Assembly: GCA_902801765.1 (NCBI GenBank)
Contig: CADCJO010000006.1
Coordinates: forward strand, 1-64,000
Length of the DNA: 64,000 bases
Direction: 5' to 3'
DNA from: an uncultured Eubacteriales bacterium
GTDB lineage: Bacteria; Bacillota; Clostridia; Christensenellales; Aristaeellaceae
Shown piece by piece: positions 34,601 through 42,614 of the stretch (positions within the stretch are counted from its first letter, which is position 1; each line of letters begins with the position of its first letter). The notes below the pieces were generated by a model. The model saw only the letters and a list, made by a program, of their open reading frames with translations. It did no database searches and had not been told where the DNA came from. The translations under genes and the position numbers were made by a program.

Positions 34601-36369
34601 CCCTCAGGGTGACGCCTTCCGACCGCGAAGCCGCCCTCCAGGAAAAATACGTCGGTGCCGCCCTGCCCCTGAGCTTGCAGGAAACCGACATTGACTTCTT
34701 CTCCGTTGCCGTCGCCCTCAACAAAGCTGCTGGTGCGGAGGCTGTCCCTGCCACCGAAGCGGCTGAACCCACCGTGGCGGAAAAGCTGCTGGCAAAGAAC
34801 TTCAACACAACTGGCGAAGCCACCATCGGCGGCAAGGACGTTCAGGTGATCGTCACTTGCGTCAACAACAATATCGCCGGTCTGGTGGTGCTGGATAAGG
34901 AAGCCGGAAGCGAAACCTCCTATGACATCAGCGAACGCGACGCGGAAATGAAGGACCTGTTCCTGGCCAAATCGCTGCCGCTTGATCCCGACGCGCAGGA
35001 TTCGGCTTACGCCGCCGCGATTGCCTCGCTCATCAATGAAGCCTGCGGCGTGGAAGGCGCTTCCAAGGAAGAAAACGCCTTTGCCAAAGCTGAAAAGGTG
35101 CTGGCGAAGAATATCGGCGTAACCGCTGAAACCGCTGTTTCGGGAAAAGACCTCCAGATCCGCGTGATCAACGTGAACAACGTTGTCGCCGGTTTGGTTG
35201 TGCTGGAAAAAGCGGAAGACTGCAAAGTCAGCGCGCTGGACGCTGAAATGAAGAATCTCTTCCTGGCCAAGTCCCTGCCGCTGGATGTGAACGGCCAGGG
35301 CACCGTCATGGCAGCCACCATAGCTAACGCCATCAACGTGGCCTGCGGTTTTGAAGCCCAGGAAATAGCGGTGAAGGAAGCCAAGCCCGTGGAAGCCGCT
35401 CTTCCCGTTGAGCAGGAGCCTGCGGAAGAAAAACCTGCTGTGGAAGAAAAGCCTGCTGAACCCGCGGAAGAAAAGCCCGCGGAACCTGCGGAAGAAAAAC
35501 CCGCTGAACCCGCGGAAGAAAAGCCCGCGGAAACCGGCGCTTCCTTCCTGACGCTCCGTGTGACGGCGGAATTTGAAAACGATGCGCTGTCCTCCCTGAC
35601 CGTGCTGGAAAAGGCTGCGGACGGAGATGAATTCCTGCCCAGCGCTCAGGAAGAAGCGCTGAAGGAAATGTTCATCGGCCAGCCGCTCCCGCTGGACACC
35701 AATCGGGCATCCGCGCTGGAATCGACGACAGCCATCGCCATTAACAAGGCCTATTACGACGCCATCCACGAAGCGGAACCCCAGCAGGATGACGAGCCGG
35801 TTTACCTGGGCGAAGCCATTTCCTCCTCCACCGCCATCCGGGCCACGATCAAAATATCTCCCACCGGCACCGTGAAAATCGCCCAGTTTGAAGAAAAGCC
35901 CGTCGACGCGGAGGAATATGCGTTCAGCCCCAGGGACGAAGAGCTTCAAGCCCTCTTTGTGGGCGAGCCGCTGCCGCTGGATTTGAATGCCTATGACGAC
36001 GCCTTTGAAGGCACCGCCGCACTGGCTGTCAACGCGGCCTATCAGCAATTCCTCGAGATGGAGGACGAAAACGGCTCGATCACCGATTCCTTCGGCTTTG
36101 GGGAGAGCATCAGCTCCTCCACTCTGTTTAGGGTTGCCGCCGCTTTTGAAAACGGCAGGCTCGTCACCTTCGGCGCGTATAAAACCCCGCTGAACAGCGA
36201 AACGGTGGAGCCCATCGACTGCGTTCTGCTGAACGAGCTGCTAGACGGACAGGAAATGCCGCTGCCTGCCGATGGATGGACGGCAGCCGACCTGGCCGAA
36301 GATGAAATGACCGCCATCGTGACCGCCCTGAACCAGGCTTATGAAAACTCCCTCGCCGGGCTGCAGTGA
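31678..36369 (+). CDS. rnfG: Giant RnfG-like protein with eight FMN-binding domains carrying flavinylation motifs
   Basis: RnfG is normally about 200 residues with one covalently bound FMN; this one has about 1,563. GTG at 31678 is chosen because AGGAGGA lies 9 bases upstream and the protein then begins MKKQLPGWAVLLIITL, an RnfG-type membrane anchor. FMN_bind domains repeat about every 107 residues, with the acceptor motif D-x-[LIV]-x-[GS]-A-T at Thr168, 275, 383, 492, 602, 711, 810 and 916. The first reads TSAT, the other seven x-GAT. From about residue 940 to the end come roughly six related but degenerate domains without GAT, interrupted by a PAEEKPAEP linker at about 1242-1285. No other rnfG is present, so it probably serves as the Rnf G subunit with an extracytoplasmic chain of flavins. 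Neighbouring apbE supports modification. Confidence 0.9.
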   Translation: MKKQLPGWAVLLIITLVAGLALGGTNALTKDPIAQQALIKAENARKAALPDAESFEELALTEGASVDWVYAGLKDGSPVGYVAQKTVNGFGGKVEVIAGVDTVNAPDTFKIGGITVGGSDFSETAGLGARAKEPAFTDQFPGKIYPISYIKAGGEATESTVDALTSATITTTAVVNGVNDIVKYVKADVMGIAGVEMPAKPADGVFSSSEKGFRGPVYVEAAFDGAGKVTYMKVGDEAFAEDIGAGVIEPDFMIQFIGKQMPLEVSDIDVIAGATISSTAVVKALNNAYAIAGGAEIVVPETPTMPEKPAEGVFSASADGFRGPVYVEAAFDADNKVTYISVGDDSFAEDIGMGVKEPEFMTQFIGKTAPVEVSDIDVITGATISSTAVVNGLNKAYNASQGIVEEVVEIVMPEKPAEGVFSAAEKGFAGPVYTEAAFDADGKITYISVGDNQFAETEGFGAKALVAENLHPFIGAQMPLNVEDVDALTGATFTKTAIVNSLNKAYKASKGEVEEEPVKQEAPAAAPAGETFGADADGFDGPVHVEAAFDGDKVSALTIGDKRFNETAGFGARALEPEVAAAFIGRTVPMKVEDIDVLTGATFTKTAVVEALNKAYTKYQAAQEAPAEEPAAEAVPENAVSASVQGFGGPVAISAAFDDAGKISYFKIVEEGFAETPGLGAKALEEDFQKQFVGKQMPLSLGDIDAIAGATITSTAVVDALNQAYDQVKPATEEPAAATFGADADGFQSTVHVEAAFDGDKITALTIGDKRFDETPGFGAKALEPEVAEAFIGKTMPLAVEDVDTLTGATFTKTAVVEALNKAYTKYQAAQEAPAEEPAAASGSAVSATAQGFGGPVYVEAEFDGNKIASIKIGDDQFAETSGLGARALEEDFQKQFIGKQMPIALSDIDALSGATITTAAVVDALNEAYASVAGSEEAAPETSAVEAKTYTAEINSADKVLKLEATVEGGKITALRVTPSDREAALQEKYVGAALPLSLQETDIDFFSVAVALNKAAGAEAVPATEAAEPTVAEKLLAKNFNTTGEATIGGKDVQVIVTCVNNNIAGLVVLDKEAGSETSYDISERDAEMKDLFLAKSLPLDPDAQDSAYAAAIASLINEACGVEGASKEENAFAKAEKVLAKNIGVTAETAVSGKDLQIRVINVNNVVAGLVVLEKAEDCKVSALDAEMKNLFLAKSLPLDVNGQGTVMAATIANAINVACGFEAQEIAVKEAKPVEAALPVEQEPAEEKPAVEEKPAEPAEEKPAEPAEEKPAEPAEEKPAETGASFLTLRVTAEFENDALSSLTVLEKAADGDEFLPSAQEEALKEMFIGQPLPLDTNRASALESTTAIAINKAYYDAIHEAEPQQDDEPVYLGEAISSSTAIRATIKISPTGTVKIAQFEEKPVDAEEYAFSPRDEELQALFVGEPLPLDLNAYDDAFEGTAALAVNAAYQQFLEMEDENGSITDSFGFGESISSSTLFRVAAAFENGRLVTFGAYKTPLNSETVEPIDCVLLNELLDGQEMPLPADGWTAADLAEDEMTAIVTALNQAYENSLAGLQ

Positions 36370-36403
36370 CCGGTGGAAACTGAGAAGAATGGAGGCACTG
36401 GCA

Positions 36404-37765
36404 TTGCTTACAAAAACATTTAAGCGGGGCATCCATCCGCTTCATGGCATGCATGAGGGGAAAGGCCAGACCCGCGATCTTGCAACCAGAGAATATGTAT
36501 CCGACACCGTCGTTATTTCCATGGCCATGAACATTGGCGCGCCTGCCAAACCCTGCGTCAAAAAGGGCGACCACGTGGACATCGGCCAGGTGATCGGCGA
36601 AGCCCAGGGCTTCATGAGCGTTCCCGTCCATGCCAGCGTGTCCGGCGAAGTGGTGGCGGTGGATCAGGTGCCGTCCCTCGGCGCGGGCAACATGCAGGCC
36701 GTGACGATCAAGAACGACTTTGCCGACACCTGGGTGGAGCTCCATCCCTTGGGCAGCGTGGAGCAGGTGGACCCCAAGCTGGTGATCCCCGCCATCCAAG
36801 CAGCCGGTATCACCGGTATGGGCGGCGCGTCCTTCCCCACCCACGTGAAACTGACCTTCAAACCCGGAGCCACCTGCGACACCATCGTGGTCAACGGCGC
36901 GGAGTGCGAAACCCACCTGACCGCCGACTTCCGGCTGATGCTGGAGCACAGTACCCGTATCGTGGACGGCCTGCGGGCGGTTATGCGGGCGCTGAATGTC
37001 AGCAAAGGCATCATCGGCATCGAGGACAATAAGCCCGAAGCTATCGAAGCCATGAAAAAAGCGGCCCAAGGCCGCGAGGGCGTATCTGTCCAGCCCCTCA
37101 AAACCAAGTACCCCCAGGGCGGTGAAAAGCAGCTGATCGAAGCCATCACCGGCCGCCAGGTACCCTCCGGCGGGCTCCCCATTGACGCCCATGTGGTGGT
37201 GCTGAACGTGGGCACCTGCGCCGCCATCGCCGACGCCATCATTGATGGAAAGCCCCTGATCAGCCGCATCTGCACCGTCACCGGCTGCGTACGTCAGCCC
37301 GCCAACCTGCTGCTGCGCATCGGCACCATCACGGAAGACATCATCGGCGCCTGCGGCGGCTATTCCGAAACCCCCGGCAAGGTAGTGTTCGGCGGCATGA
37401 TGACCGGCATGTGCATCCCCAATGACCAAATGCCCATCGCCAAATCCACCAACGGCATCGTGGTGCTCAACGAAAAGCAGGCCAAGAGCAAGGACGAAAG
37501 CCCCTGCATCCACTGCGGACGCTGCGTGGCGGCCTGTCCCATCGGCCTGAACCCCTACCAGATCAAAGTGGCCGCCGACAAGAGCGACTTCGCCGCCGCC
37601 CAGAAACTGCACGTGATGGACTGCATCCTGTGCGGCTCCTGCGCCTATGAGTGTCCTTCCCGCCGGTGGCTGACGCCTTCCTTCAAGTTCTGCAAGGATC
37701 ACATCACCGCGGAGGCCAAGGCCAAAGCCGCCGCTGCCGCTGAGAAAGGAGGCGCGAAGAAATGA
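36404..37765 (+). CDS. rnfC: RnfC, NADH-side subunit of the Rnf complex
   Basis: This 453-residue peripheral subunit carries NADH/FMN-binding and iron-sulfur domains. The TTG at 36404 is preferred: GGAGG lies 8 bases before it, and translation then starts MLTKTFKRGIHPLHG as in other RnfC. Two four-cysteine clusters are visible near the C-terminus, CIHCGRCVAACP and CILCGSCAYECP. The glycine-rich GITGMGGASFPTHVK belongs to the NADH/FMN module. It ends with an alanine/lysine-rich tail and overlaps rnfD by 4 bp. Confidence 0.95.
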   Translation: MLTKTFKRGIHPLHGMHEGKGQTRDLATREYVSDTVVISMAMNIGAPAKPCVKKGDHVDIGQVIGEAQGFMSVPVHASVSGEVVAVDQVPSLGAGNMQAVTIKNDFADTWVELHPLGSVEQVDPKLVIPAIQAAGITGMGGASFPTHVKLTFKPGATCDTIVVNGAECETHLTADFRLMLEHSTRIVDGLRAVMRALNVSKGIIGIEDNKPEAIEAMKKAAQGREGVSVQPLKTKYPQGGEKQLIEAITGRQVPSGGLPIDAHVVVLNVGTCAAIADAIIDGKPLISRICTVTGCVRQPANLLLRIGTITEDIIGACGGYSETPGKVVFGGMMTGMCIPNDQMPIAKSTNGIVVLNEKQAKSKDESPCIHCGRCVAACPIGLNPYQIKVAADKSDFAAAQKLHVMDCILCGSCAYECPSRRWLTPSFKFCKDHITAEAKAKAAAAAEKGGAKK

Positions 37766-38706
37766 GCCTGAGAATCTCCACCGCGCCGCACATGCATAAC
37801 CCGCTGACGACCCAGCGGCTGATGCAGTATGTATGCATCGCGCTGCTCCCCACCGCGGCCTGGGGCGTGTACGCTTTCGGCCTGCCGGCGCTGCTGGTGC
37901 TTGGCATATCCATGGCCGGTTCCGTCCTGGCGGAATTTGTTTGGCAGAAGATCGCCAAGCAGCCTGTCCGCATCAATGACTTTTCCGCGCTCGTCACCGG
38001 CCTCATCCTGGGCCTGAACCTGCCCGCCACCGCTCCCTGGTGGATGGTGCTGATCGGCGCGTTTTTCGCCGTGATCATCGTGAAGCAATTGTTCGGCGGC
38101 CTGGGCGATAACTTCCTGAACCCCGCCCTGGCGGCCCGCGCCGTGCTGCTGGCCTCCTGGCCGGTGCACATGACCGCCTCCGCCTGTGTGAACCCCACCT
38201 TCTTCCAGGCGGGCGTGGACGCGGTCTCCACCGCCACTCCCCTGGGCGCGCCCGGCAGCTACACGCTGATGCAGCTGTTCCTGGGCCAGTGCCCCGGCGC
38301 GATCGGCGAAGTGAGCAAAGCCGCGATTCTGGTGGGCCTCCTATTCCTGCTGGTCACGAAGGTCATTTCCTGGCGCATTCCCGTCATCATGACGGCCAGC
38401 GTTTTCTGCTGCACCCTGCTGATCGGCGGCGCCACCCCCGAAGCGGCCCTTGCGGCTGTGCTCTCCGGCGGCGTGCTGTTCGGCGCGGTGTTCATGGCCA
38501 CTGACTATGTCACCTCCCCCATCACCCCCTGGGGCCAGGTCATTTACGCCGTCGGCATCGGCCTGATCATCACCCTTATCCGTCAGTTCGGCAGCTATCC
38601 CGAAGGCGTCACCTACGGTATCCTGCTGATGAACATCGCAACGCCCCTGATCGACCGGCTGCCCCGCAAGATCTACGGCATCAAGAAGGAGGCCAAGAAA
38701 GCATGA
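37762..38706 (+). CDS. rnfD: RnfD, membrane flavoprotein subunit
   Basis: This 314-residue integral subunit has about nine or ten helices. The flavinylation site is recognisable as DAVSTATPLG, with candidate acceptor Thr159. A late MATDYVTSPITPWGQ block is typical of RnfD/NqrB. It overlaps rnfC and rnfE by 4 bp each. In most Clostridia rnfG sits between D and E, but here D runs directly into E. Confidence 0.95.
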   Translation: MSLRISTAPHMHNPLTTQRLMQYVCIALLPTAAWGVYAFGLPALLVLGISMAGSVLAEFVWQKIAKQPVRINDFSALVTGLILGLNLPATAPWWMVLIGAFFAVIIVKQLFGGLGDNFLNPALAARAVLLASWPVHMTASACVNPTFFQAGVDAVSTATPLGAPGSYTLMQLFLGQCPGAIGEVSKAAILVGLLFLLVTKVISWRIPVIMTASVFCCTLLIGGATPEAALAAVLSGGVLFGAVFMATDYVTSPITPWGQVIYAVGIGLIITLIRQFGSYPEGVTYGILLMNIATPLIDRLPRKIYGIKKEAKKA

Positions 38707-39341
38707 GCGAAAAGAAAAGCGTCGGGACGGTCTTCTTTAACGGCATCATTCCCGAAAACCCCACCTTCCGCCTGGTGCTGGGCACCTGCCCCACCCTGGC
38801 CGTGACCACCAGCGCGCTGAACGGCCTGGGTATGGGTGCTGCCGCCACGTTCGTGCTGGTGTGCTCCAACATCGCCATTTCCCTGCTGCGCAAGTTCATC
38901 CCAGACCAGGTGCGCATCCCCGCCTTTATCGTGGTGATCTGCACGTTCGTGACCATGGTGCAATTGCTGATGAAAGCCTTCCTGCCTGCGCTGGATGAAA
39001 GCCTTGGCATCTTCATTCCCCTGATCGTGGTGAACTGCATCATCCTGGCCCGCGCGGAAGCCTTCGCCAGCAAAAACGGCCCGGTGCTCTCCGCGGCGGA
39101 CGGCCTGGGCATGGGCATCGGCTTCACCTTGGCTTTGACCCTGATGGGCGCCATCCGCGAGCTGATCGGCAACGGCAGCGTGTTCGGCTTCAACCTGCTG
39201 GGCGGTTCCTATGAACCCATGCTGCTGATCGTGCTGGCCTCCGGCGGCTTCCTGACCTTCGGCCTGCTGATGGGTCTGGTGAACCTGGCGGTCAAAAAGT
39301 TTGAAAGCAAACACGCAGATAAGGAGGGACAGGCCGCATGA
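38703..39341 (+). CDS. rnfE: RnfE, membrane subunit
   Basis: This 212-residue protein has six membrane helices and the RnfE/NqrD pattern NPTFRLVLGTCPTLAVTTSA near the N-terminus, with cysteine in LGTCP. RnfA and RnfE form a pseudo-symmetric pair that holds an intramembrane iron-sulfur centre. It overlaps both neighbours by 4 bp. Confidence 0.95.
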   Translation: MSEKKSVGTVFFNGIIPENPTFRLVLGTCPTLAVTTSALNGLGMGAAATFVLVCSNIAISLLRKFIPDQVRIPAFIVVICTFVTMVQLLMKAFLPALDESLGIFIPLIVVNCIILARAEAFASKNGPVLSAADGLGMGIGFTLALTLMGAIRELIGNGSVFGFNLLGGSYEPMLLIVLASGGFLTFGLLMGLVNLAVKKFESKHADKEGQAA

Positions 39342-39919
39342 GCATCACAGAAATCCTGCTGTTTATGGTCAGCTGCATCCTGACCCATAACTTCATCTTC
39401 AACCGCTTCCTGGGCTGCTGCCCCTTCCTGGGCGTATCCAGCAAGGTGGAAACCAGCGTGAGCATGGGCCTGGCCGTCACGTTCGTCATGACCATCGCGT
39501 CCCTCTTCTGCTGGCTGATCTACAATTTCCTGCTGATTCCCCTGGAACTGACCTATATGAACACCATCGCGTTCATCCTGGTCATCGCGGCCCTGGTGCA
39601 GTTCGTGGAAATGTTCCTCAAAAAGAGCAGCCCCACCCTGTACAGCGCCCTGGGCATTTACCTGCCCCTGATCACCACCAACTGCGCCGTGCTGGGCGTG
39701 GCTACCCTGAACATGAACAACAATTACGGCCTGCTCCAGTCCGTGCTGAACGGCACCTTCTCCGCCCTGGGCTTCCTGCTGGCGATCGTGCTGATGGCCG
39801 GCGTGCGCGAGCGGCTGGAGAGCAGCAAGATCCCCGCCTGCATGAAGGGCTTCCCCATCACCCTGGTGTCCGCCGGGCTGATGGCCGTGGCTTTCATGGG
39901 CTTCAACGGCTTGGTGTAA
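39338..39919 (+). CDS. rnfA: RnfA, membrane subunit
   Basis: This 193-residue protein has six membrane helices and the RnfA/NqrE blocks HNFIFNRFLGCCPFLGVS and LITTNCAVLGVA, both containing conserved cysteines. It pairs with RnfE in the membrane core. It overlaps rnfE by 4 bp and lies 7 bp before rnfB. Confidence 0.95.
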   Translation: MSITEILLFMVSCILTHNFIFNRFLGCCPFLGVSSKVETSVSMGLAVTFVMTIASLFCWLIYNFLLIPLELTYMNTIAFILVIAALVQFVEMFLKKSSPTLYSALGIYLPLITTNCAVLGVATLNMNNNYGLLQSVLNGTFSALGFLLAIVLMAGVRERLESSKIPACMKGFPITLVSAGLMAVAFMGFNGLV

Positions 39920-39926
39920 GGAGGGC

Positions 39927-40718
39927 ATGGATATGACGATTTTGTATGCCGGTATCCTGCTGGGCGCGCTGGGCTTGATTTTCGGCGGCGTGCTGACCTT
40001 TGCCAGCAAAAAATTCCACGTGGATGTGGACGAACGCGTGGCGCAGGTGCGCGAGTGCCTGGGCGGCGCGAACTGCGGCGCCTGCGGTTATCCCGGCTGC
40101 GATGGCTTCGCCGCTGCCGTGGTCGCGGGCGAAGCACCTATTAACGGATGCGCTCCCGCCGGTGAAAAAGGCATGAAGGGCATCGCCAAGATCATGGGAC
40201 TGGAGGCTGCTTCTTCCGAAAAGATGGTATGCCGGGTGCTGTGCCAGGGCGAAAGCGGCGTGGCAAAAGAACGTTATCAGTACGACGGCTACCAGAGCTG
40301 CGCCACCGCCGCCGGACTGGCGGGCGGCCCCAAGGATTGCCGCTTCGCCTGCCTGGGCTTGGGCGACTGCATGGACAAGTGCGCGTTTGGCGCGATCACC
40401 ATGGAAAACGGGATTGCCCATGTGAACCCCGACAAGTGCACCGCCTGCGGCGCCTGCGTGAAAGCCTGCCCCCGCGGCGTGCTGAAGCTGCTGCCCATGT
40501 CCTCCAACGTGATTGTACGCTGCCGCAACAGCGACACCGCCCGTGTAGCCCGTGCGGTCTGCATGGACGCCTGCATCGGCTGCGGCCGCTGCAAGAAGGA
40601 ATGCCAGTACGAGGCCATCACCGTGGAAAACGGCTTCGCCCACATCGACCCCAGCAAGTGCACCCGCTGCGGCGCCTGCGCCGCCGTCTGCCCCTGCAAG
40701 TGCATCACCATCAGCTGA
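39927..40718 (+). CDS. rnfB: RnfB, ferredoxin-type iron-sulfur subunit
   Basis: This 263-residue subunit accepts electrons from ferredoxin. An N-terminal helix is followed by a four-cysteine motif in CLGGANCGACGYPGC, then several ferredoxin-like clusters: CLGLGDCMDKC, CTACGACVKACP, CIGCGRCKKEC and CTRCGACAAVCP. It is the last gene of the Rnf operon, and a terminator follows. The ATG at 39927 has AAGGAGG upstream. Confidence 0.95.
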   Translation: MDMTILYAGILLGALGLIFGGVLTFASKKFHVDVDERVAQVRECLGGANCGACGYPGCDGFAAAVVAGEAPINGCAPAGEKGMKGIAKIMGLEAASSEKMVCRVLCQGESGVAKERYQYDGYQSCATAAGLAGGPKDCRFACLGLGDCMDKCAFGAITMENGIAHVNPDKCTACGACVKACPRGVLKLLPMSSNVIVRCRNSDTARVARAVCMDACIGCGRCKKECQYEAITVENGFAHIDPSKCTRCGACAAVCPCKCITIS

Positions 40719-40740
40719 CCTTTCTGCAATAAAAGCAACA

Positions 40741-40776
40741 ACACCGGATGGAGCAAAATTCCATCCGGTGTTTCTT
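40741..40776. terminator. Terminator between rnfB and isocitrate dehydrogenase
   Basis: ACACCGGATGGA (40741-40752) pairs perfectly with TCCATCCGGTGT (40760-40771) around a 7-base loop and is followed by TTCTTT. The two flanking genes are convergent, so it may act in both directions. Confidence 0.85.
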
Positions 40777-40793
40777 TGCAGCTATAATACCTG

Positions 40794-41921
40794 TTACAGT
40801 TCTTTCACCAGCGCGTCGCCAAATTCCTGGCAGGTGTGGCCCTCTGGGGTTGTGCCGACAGGGCAGACTTTGGAGGCGGTGTCGATCGCGTTGGAGAGCT
40901 TTTCTGCTTTTTCCGGCATACCGATATGCCGCAGCAGCATGACGGCTGCCCACAGGATGCTTTCCGGATTGGCGTAATCGCCCATGCCCCGGGCGATCAT
41001 GCGAGGTGCTGAGCCGTGGATGGCCTCGAACATGGCGTAGCGGTCGCCGGTATTGGCGCTGCCCGCCGTGCCCACGCCGCCTTGAATCTGGGCCGCTTCG
41101 TCGGTGAGGATATCGCCGTAGAGGTTCGGCATCACGAACACCTGCAATTGGCTGCGCATGGCGGGCTTGAGCAGGTTCGCGCTCATGATGTCGATGAAGT
41201 ATTCATCGGTCTGGATTTCGGGGTATTCGGCGGCGACTTCGCGGCACAGGATGGAGAACATGCCGTCGGTCTTTTTAATGATGTTGGACTTGGTGACGAT
41301 GGCCACGTGGGTTTTACCGTTCTTCCGGGCATACTCAAAGGCCGCGCGGGCAATGCGCTTGGTGCCCGCCACGGTGGTCACCTTGAAGTCCATGGTAAGC
41401 AAACCGGGAATCTCAATGCCCTTGCCGCCGATGGCGTATTCGCCCTCGGTGTTTTCCCGGAAGAACATCCAGTCAATCCCCTGCTCGGGCACGCTGACGG
41501 GGCGCACGTTGGCGAACAGATCCAGTTCCCGGCGCAGGGCCACGTTGGCACTTTCCAGCAGCTCGCCGCCGGAAGGGGTGGTGGTGGGGCCTTTGAGCAG
41601 CACGTCGCAGGCTTTGATTTCGGCCAGCACGTCGTCTGGAACAGCTTTCCCCACGGCCAGACGGTTTTCAATGGTCAGGCCTTCGATGGTGCGCAGCTCG
41701 ATCTTGCCCGCGGCAATCTCATCTTTCAGCAGCGCTTTCAGCGCGCGCTCCGCCTGGGCGGTAATGATGGGGCCGATGCCGTCGCCGCCCACCACGCCGA
41801 TGACCGTTTTCTCCTTTTTTTCCAGAGGAGCCTGATTGTTCAGCTTTTCCGCCCGCTCAACCTGGGCAAGCAGCAGTTCCCGATAATGATTGACTGCCTG
41901 TTCTATCGCTTCCTGATACAT
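40794..41921 (-). CDS. icd: NAD-dependent isocitrate dehydrogenase (isopropylmalate dehydrogenase superfamily)
   Basis: This 375-residue enzyme probably oxidises isocitrate to 2-oxoglutarate for glutamate synthesis. Family motifs are VGGDGIGP near the N-terminus, RENTEGEYAIGG, TKSNIIKKTDG, NLYGDILTDEAAQ and EAIHGSAP. About 38 extra N-terminal residues precede the usual start of the fold. Isopropylmalate or homoisocitrate dehydrogenase are alternatives, but pairing with a Re-citrate synthase-type gene favours isocitrate. The ATG follows GAGGAGG. Confidence 0.82.
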   Translation of the reverse strand: MYQEAIEQAVNHYRELLLAQVERAEKLNNQAPLEKKEKTVIGVVGGDGIGPIITAQAERALKALLKDEIAAGKIELRTIEGLTIENRLAVGKAVPDDVLAEIKACDVLLKGPTTTPSGGELLESANVALRRELDLFANVRPVSVPEQGIDWMFFRENTEGEYAIGGKGIEIPGLLTMDFKVTTVAGTKRIARAAFEYARKNGKTHVAIVTKSNIIKKTDGMFSILCREVAAEYPEIQTDEYFIDIMSANLLKPAMRSQLQVFVMPNLYGDILTDEAAQIQGGVGTAGSANTGDRYAMFEAIHGSAPRMIARGMGDYANPESILWAAVMLLRHIGMPEKAEKLSNAIDTASKVCPVGTTPEGHTCQEFGDALVKEL

Positions 41922-41940
41922 GGTTTTATCCTCCTCGGTT

Positions 41941-42597
41941 TTATTCAGATAATGACACGATGACTCTATTCAAAATGTTATCCCGCGCGTTCTGCACGTG
42001 GGCGATGGTCAGCTTTTCCGCGTTTTCCCCGTCATGGGCGGCAATGGCTTCGTAAATGGCCCGGTGTTCCTCCAGGGATTTCTGCGCCCGGCTCTTGGCG
42101 GACACGGACACCCGGCGGTATTTCAGCAGCTTGCGGTGCAAGGGATTCAGCGTGTCCTGCATGGAATGACTGCCGCAGAGGGCGTAAATTGTCTGGTGGA
42201 ACTGGCTGTCGGCGTTCTTGATGCATTCCGGGTCCTGCTTCTGGGTGTAAAACTCCTGCAAATCCAGGGTTTCTTTCAGAGAGCGGATGCCCGCTTCGTC
42301 AGCCCGTTCCGCCGCCCAACGGGCAGCCAGGCCCTCCAGCCGCAGACGGATTTCGCAAATATCGGAAATATCGTCCCGGGTAATGCCGACCACCTTCATG
42401 CCCTTGCTTGTGGGCTCGATGATATGCTCCTGTTCCAGGCGGCGCAGAGCCTCCCGGATGGGCGTACGGCTGACGTGGAGCTGTTCGCTCAGCTTCATTT
42501 CCGTCAGCACTTCGTCCCGCTCATACAAGCCGGACAGAATGTCCCGCTCCAATTCCTCAAACACCTGATCGGCAATGGAAATCATTTTATGTTCCAT
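41941..42597 (-). CDS. GntR-family (FCD domain) transcription regulator
   Basis: This 218-residue regulator has an N-terminal winged helix with the GntR signature LSEQLHVSRTPIREALRRLE (about 33-52) and a C-terminal FCD ligand domain with His positions typical of metal/acid binding (DSQFHQ and EEHRAIYEAI). It lies between the citrate synthase and isocitrate dehydrogenase genes on the same strand, so it probably controls this pathway, perhaps by binding TGTATACA palindromes upstream. The effector is unknown; a di- or tricarboxylate is likely. Confidence 0.88.
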   Translation of the reverse strand: MEHKMISIADQVFEELERDILSGLYERDEVLTEMKLSEQLHVSRTPIREALRRLEQEHIIEPTSKGMKVVGITRDDISDICEIRLRLEGLAARWAAERADEAGIRSLKETLDLQEFYTQKQDPECIKNADSQFHQTIYALCGSHSMQDTLNPLHRKLLKYRRVSVSAKSRAQKSLEEHRAIYEAIAAHDGENAEKLTIAHVQNARDNILNRVIVSLSE

Positions 42598-42614
42598 GAT
42601 TCTTTATTCCTTTC

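Noticed and set aside
31537..36048. A 1,503-codon open frame on the minus strand opposite rnfG
   Set aside because: Glycine-, histidine- and arginine-rich translation is typical of the reverse of a repetitive, GC-rich gene. The plus-strand FMN-bind repeats explain the sequence.
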